Notes under the pieces: generated by a model
The model's database searches: none
Told to the model about the DNA's origin: nothing
What the model saw: only the letters and a program-made list of their open reading frames with translations
DNA from: Phocaeicola vulgatus ATCC 8482
Lineage (GTDB): Bacteria; Bacteroidota; Bacteroidia; Bacteroidales; Bacteroidaceae
Assembly (NCBI RefSeq): GCF_000012825.1
Contig: NC_009614.1
Span: 3,906,001-3,970,000 of the forward strand
Direction: 5' to 3'
DNA length: 64,000 nt
Position numbers and translations under genes: made by a program
Part shown: positions 62,614 through 64,000 of the stretch, one piece after another
How positions within the stretch are numbered: the first letter of the stretch is position 1
How the letters are laid out: each line of letters begins with the position of its first letter

Positions 62614-63651
62614 TTAAAAATATTTAGTGATGGAGGCATGGGCGAAATTGTCCATCTCATTCATCATGTTTACAGAGGAAACAACGATGGGATAAGCGCA
62701 TATCGCTCCTGTTCCTTCTCCCAAGCGCAGACCTAAATTTAATAAAGGGCGTACTTTCATGGCGTCCAATACTAGTTTATGACCGGTTTCATCTCCCTGA
62801 TGTCCGAATATGGCATACGACAAAACTTCCGGATGAAGTTTTGAGGCGGCCAGTATGCAGTTGGTCATGATGAAGCCGTCTACCAGAATAATCATTCTTA
62901 ATTCTGCCGCCCGGAGCATGCCGCCTATTGCCATAACCATTTCATATCCTCCGAACCAGGCGATGATATCTTTTGCAGAACCGTCACCGGCATAATGGTC
63001 AACCGATTGTTTCAATACATTGTATTTATGGCGGATGCCTTCTGAATCCAGTCCGCTTCCCGCACCTACACATTGCTCTAATGAAATACCTGTCAGCAAA
63101 TGCATCCAGACAGAGGAAGGGGAGGTGTTGCCAATACCCATTTCGCCAAAACTGACCACATTGCAGCCGTCAGCATGAATCATATCCGTTATCTTTGCTC
63201 CACGTTCCAGGCATAATTCCATTTCTTCCATACTCATTGCAGGACCTTTTAGAAAACTGTGCGTGCCACGTCCTACGCTACAGTTGATAATGCCTTTCTC
63301 GTAAGGAAGATCGTAATCGACTCCTGAGTCTACTAATACAAGCTTAAAACCATGTTGGCGGCATAAAAAATTAACTCCGGCACCTCCATGTAAAAAATTA
63401 CTTAGTTGTTGCCAAGTGATTTCTTTGGGAGACTTGCTTACCCCTTCTTCTACTATACCATGATCGGCTGCAAAAAGTACGTTGTGCGGATGGCTTAATG
63501 TAGGGGAGAGGGTTTGTTGGATTAATCCGATTTGCAATGCAAGGTCTTCCAGAACGCCCAATGAACCTTTGGGCTTTGTCAAATTGTTGATTTTGTCTAT
63601 CAATGCCTCCCGAAGACCTTCATCGGGATACTCAATATGAAAGTTTTTCAT
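62614..63651 (-). CDS. cobT: Nicotinate-nucleotide:dimethylbenzimidazole phosphoribosyltransferase
   Basis: 345 residues. NKPKGSLG-type opening ([16 protein letters not shown]), [13 protein letters not shown] (about 64), [13 protein letters not shown] (about 168) and the catalytic-Glu region LRLGEGTGA near 312. Activates the lower-ligand base to alpha-ribazole phosphate. Between cobU and cobS with gaps of 8 and 2 bases. Confidence 0.95.
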   Translation of the reverse strand: MKNFHIEYPDEGLREALIDKINNLTKPKGSLGVLEDLALQIGLIQQTLSPTLSHPHNVLFAADHGIVEEGVSKSPKEITWQQLSNFLHGGAGVNFLCRQHGFKLVLVDSGVDYDLPYEKGIINCSVGRGTHSFLKGPAMSMEEMELCLERGAKITDMIHADGCNVVSFGEMGIGNTSPSSVWMHLLTGISLEQCVGAGSGLDSEGIRHKYNVLKQSVDHYAGDGSAKDIIAWFGGYEMVMAIGGMLRAAELRMIILVDGFIMTNCILAASKLHPEVLSYAIFGHQGDETGHKLVLDAMKVRPLLNLGLRLGEGTGAICAYPIVVSSVNMMNEMDNFAHASITKYF

Positions 63652-63659
63652 TGTATTTA

Positions 63660-64000
63660 TTATTTTATAGGAACAGGAATTCCCGATACCATCAAATATA
63701 CTTGGTCTGCTTTTGAAGCTATATATTGATTCATCCAGCCCTGTAAATCTGTAAAGCGGCGTTGGATGGCGTTTTCGGATACTGCTCCGGAACCTATTTC
63801 ATTGGTTACGAAAATAAAAGTGGCATCTTGCCGGATAAAATTATCAAACTCCTGTTTGACAGCCTGCAATGCAACCTCTACATCCGCATCCAAATCAAAG
63901 AAAAAGTTGGTACACCATAAGGTGACACAGTCAATCAATACTACATTATCCTTTACTTGATGGCGGCTCAGTTCTTTTTCTTCTTCTATATTCGTCCATT
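63660..64000 (-). CDS. cobU: Adenosylcobinamide kinase/guanylyltransferase, C-terminal part
   Basis: Frame is open to the window edge, so the 5' end (P-loop GGxxSGKS) is missing. Visible are [11 protein letters not shown] (the W-x-T-x-E region), [37 protein letters not shown] and a C-terminal GIPVPIK, all CobU signatures. Phosphorylates and guanylates adenosylcobinamide. First visible gene of the cobUTSC operon. Confidence 0.92.
   Translation of the reverse strand, partial: WTNIEEEKELSRHQVKDNVVLIDCVTLWCTNFFFDLDADVEVALQAVKQEFDNFIRQDATFIFVTNEIGSGAVSENAIQRRFTDLQGWMNQYIASKADQVYLMVSGIPVPIK

Noticed and set aside
1..64000. CRISPR arrays, rRNA genes, conjugation genes
   Set aside because: I looked for regularly spaced repeats, rRNA signatures and relaxase/VirD4-type genes and saw none.

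Overview
The window looks like chromosome from a gut Bacteroidales bacterium, most likely Bacteroides or Phocaeicola (P. vulgatus/dorei type). The signs are repeated -7 boxes of the form TAnnTTTG, several TonB-dependent receptors with carboxypeptidase-regulatory N-domains, DUF3871, a DUF4988-type fragment and typical Bacteroides integrases. Species cannot be fixed from sequence alone.

Region 1 (1-31.6 kb) is core chromosome dominated by vitamin B12. I count six cobalamin riboswitches. Three precede BtuB-type outer-membrane receptor genes, one of which is followed by a BtuF lipoprotein and another by an exported CbiK-type chelatase. One precedes class Ia ribonucleotide reductase (nrdA, nrdB). 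One precedes class III anaerobic ribonucleotide reductase (nrdD, nrdG). One precedes a biotin-dependent acyl-CoA carboxylase operon headed by a small Cys-rich protein. The last two are divergent and back to back. Other genes here are a short DXS paralogue, a His-rich membrane protein with its own TonB receptor, metF, a putative cyclase and two near-identical AspT-type transporters.

Region 2 (31.8-37.1 kb) is an overlapping + strand operon for late corrinoid synthesis and salvage: cbiA, a PduO-type adenosyltransferase gene, cbiP, a threonine-phosphate decarboxylase gene and cbiB. The matching - strand operon cobU-cobT-cobS-cobC lies at 61.3-64 kb. Together they cover conversion of cobyrinate or cobinamide to cobalamin.

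Region 3 (37.2-52.6 kb) separates these operons. It is a 15.4 kb integrative element bounded by two tRNA-Gly(CCC) sequences. The right copy carries a 10-bp-stem perfect hairpin in its D-arm. The element has a tyrosine integrase gene with paired GTAAACC repeats near both ends, an AbiH-like defence gene, a helicase-like gene whose Walker A motif lacks lysine, a DUF3871 gene, small unknown genes, and a run of nine genes mostly for exported proteins and lipoproteins. One of these resembles the FtsI transpeptidase domain but has lost the catalytic residues of all three motifs. I see no relaxase or conjugation gene.

Region 4 (52.6-60.9 kb) is a decayed accessory tract. It holds a glycosidase-like gene with an in-frame TGA, a possible 37-residue exported peptide, a complete IS1182-type element, a PepSY-like protein, an N-terminal half integrase abutting a DUF4988-type surface-protein fragment, and phage-like remnants.
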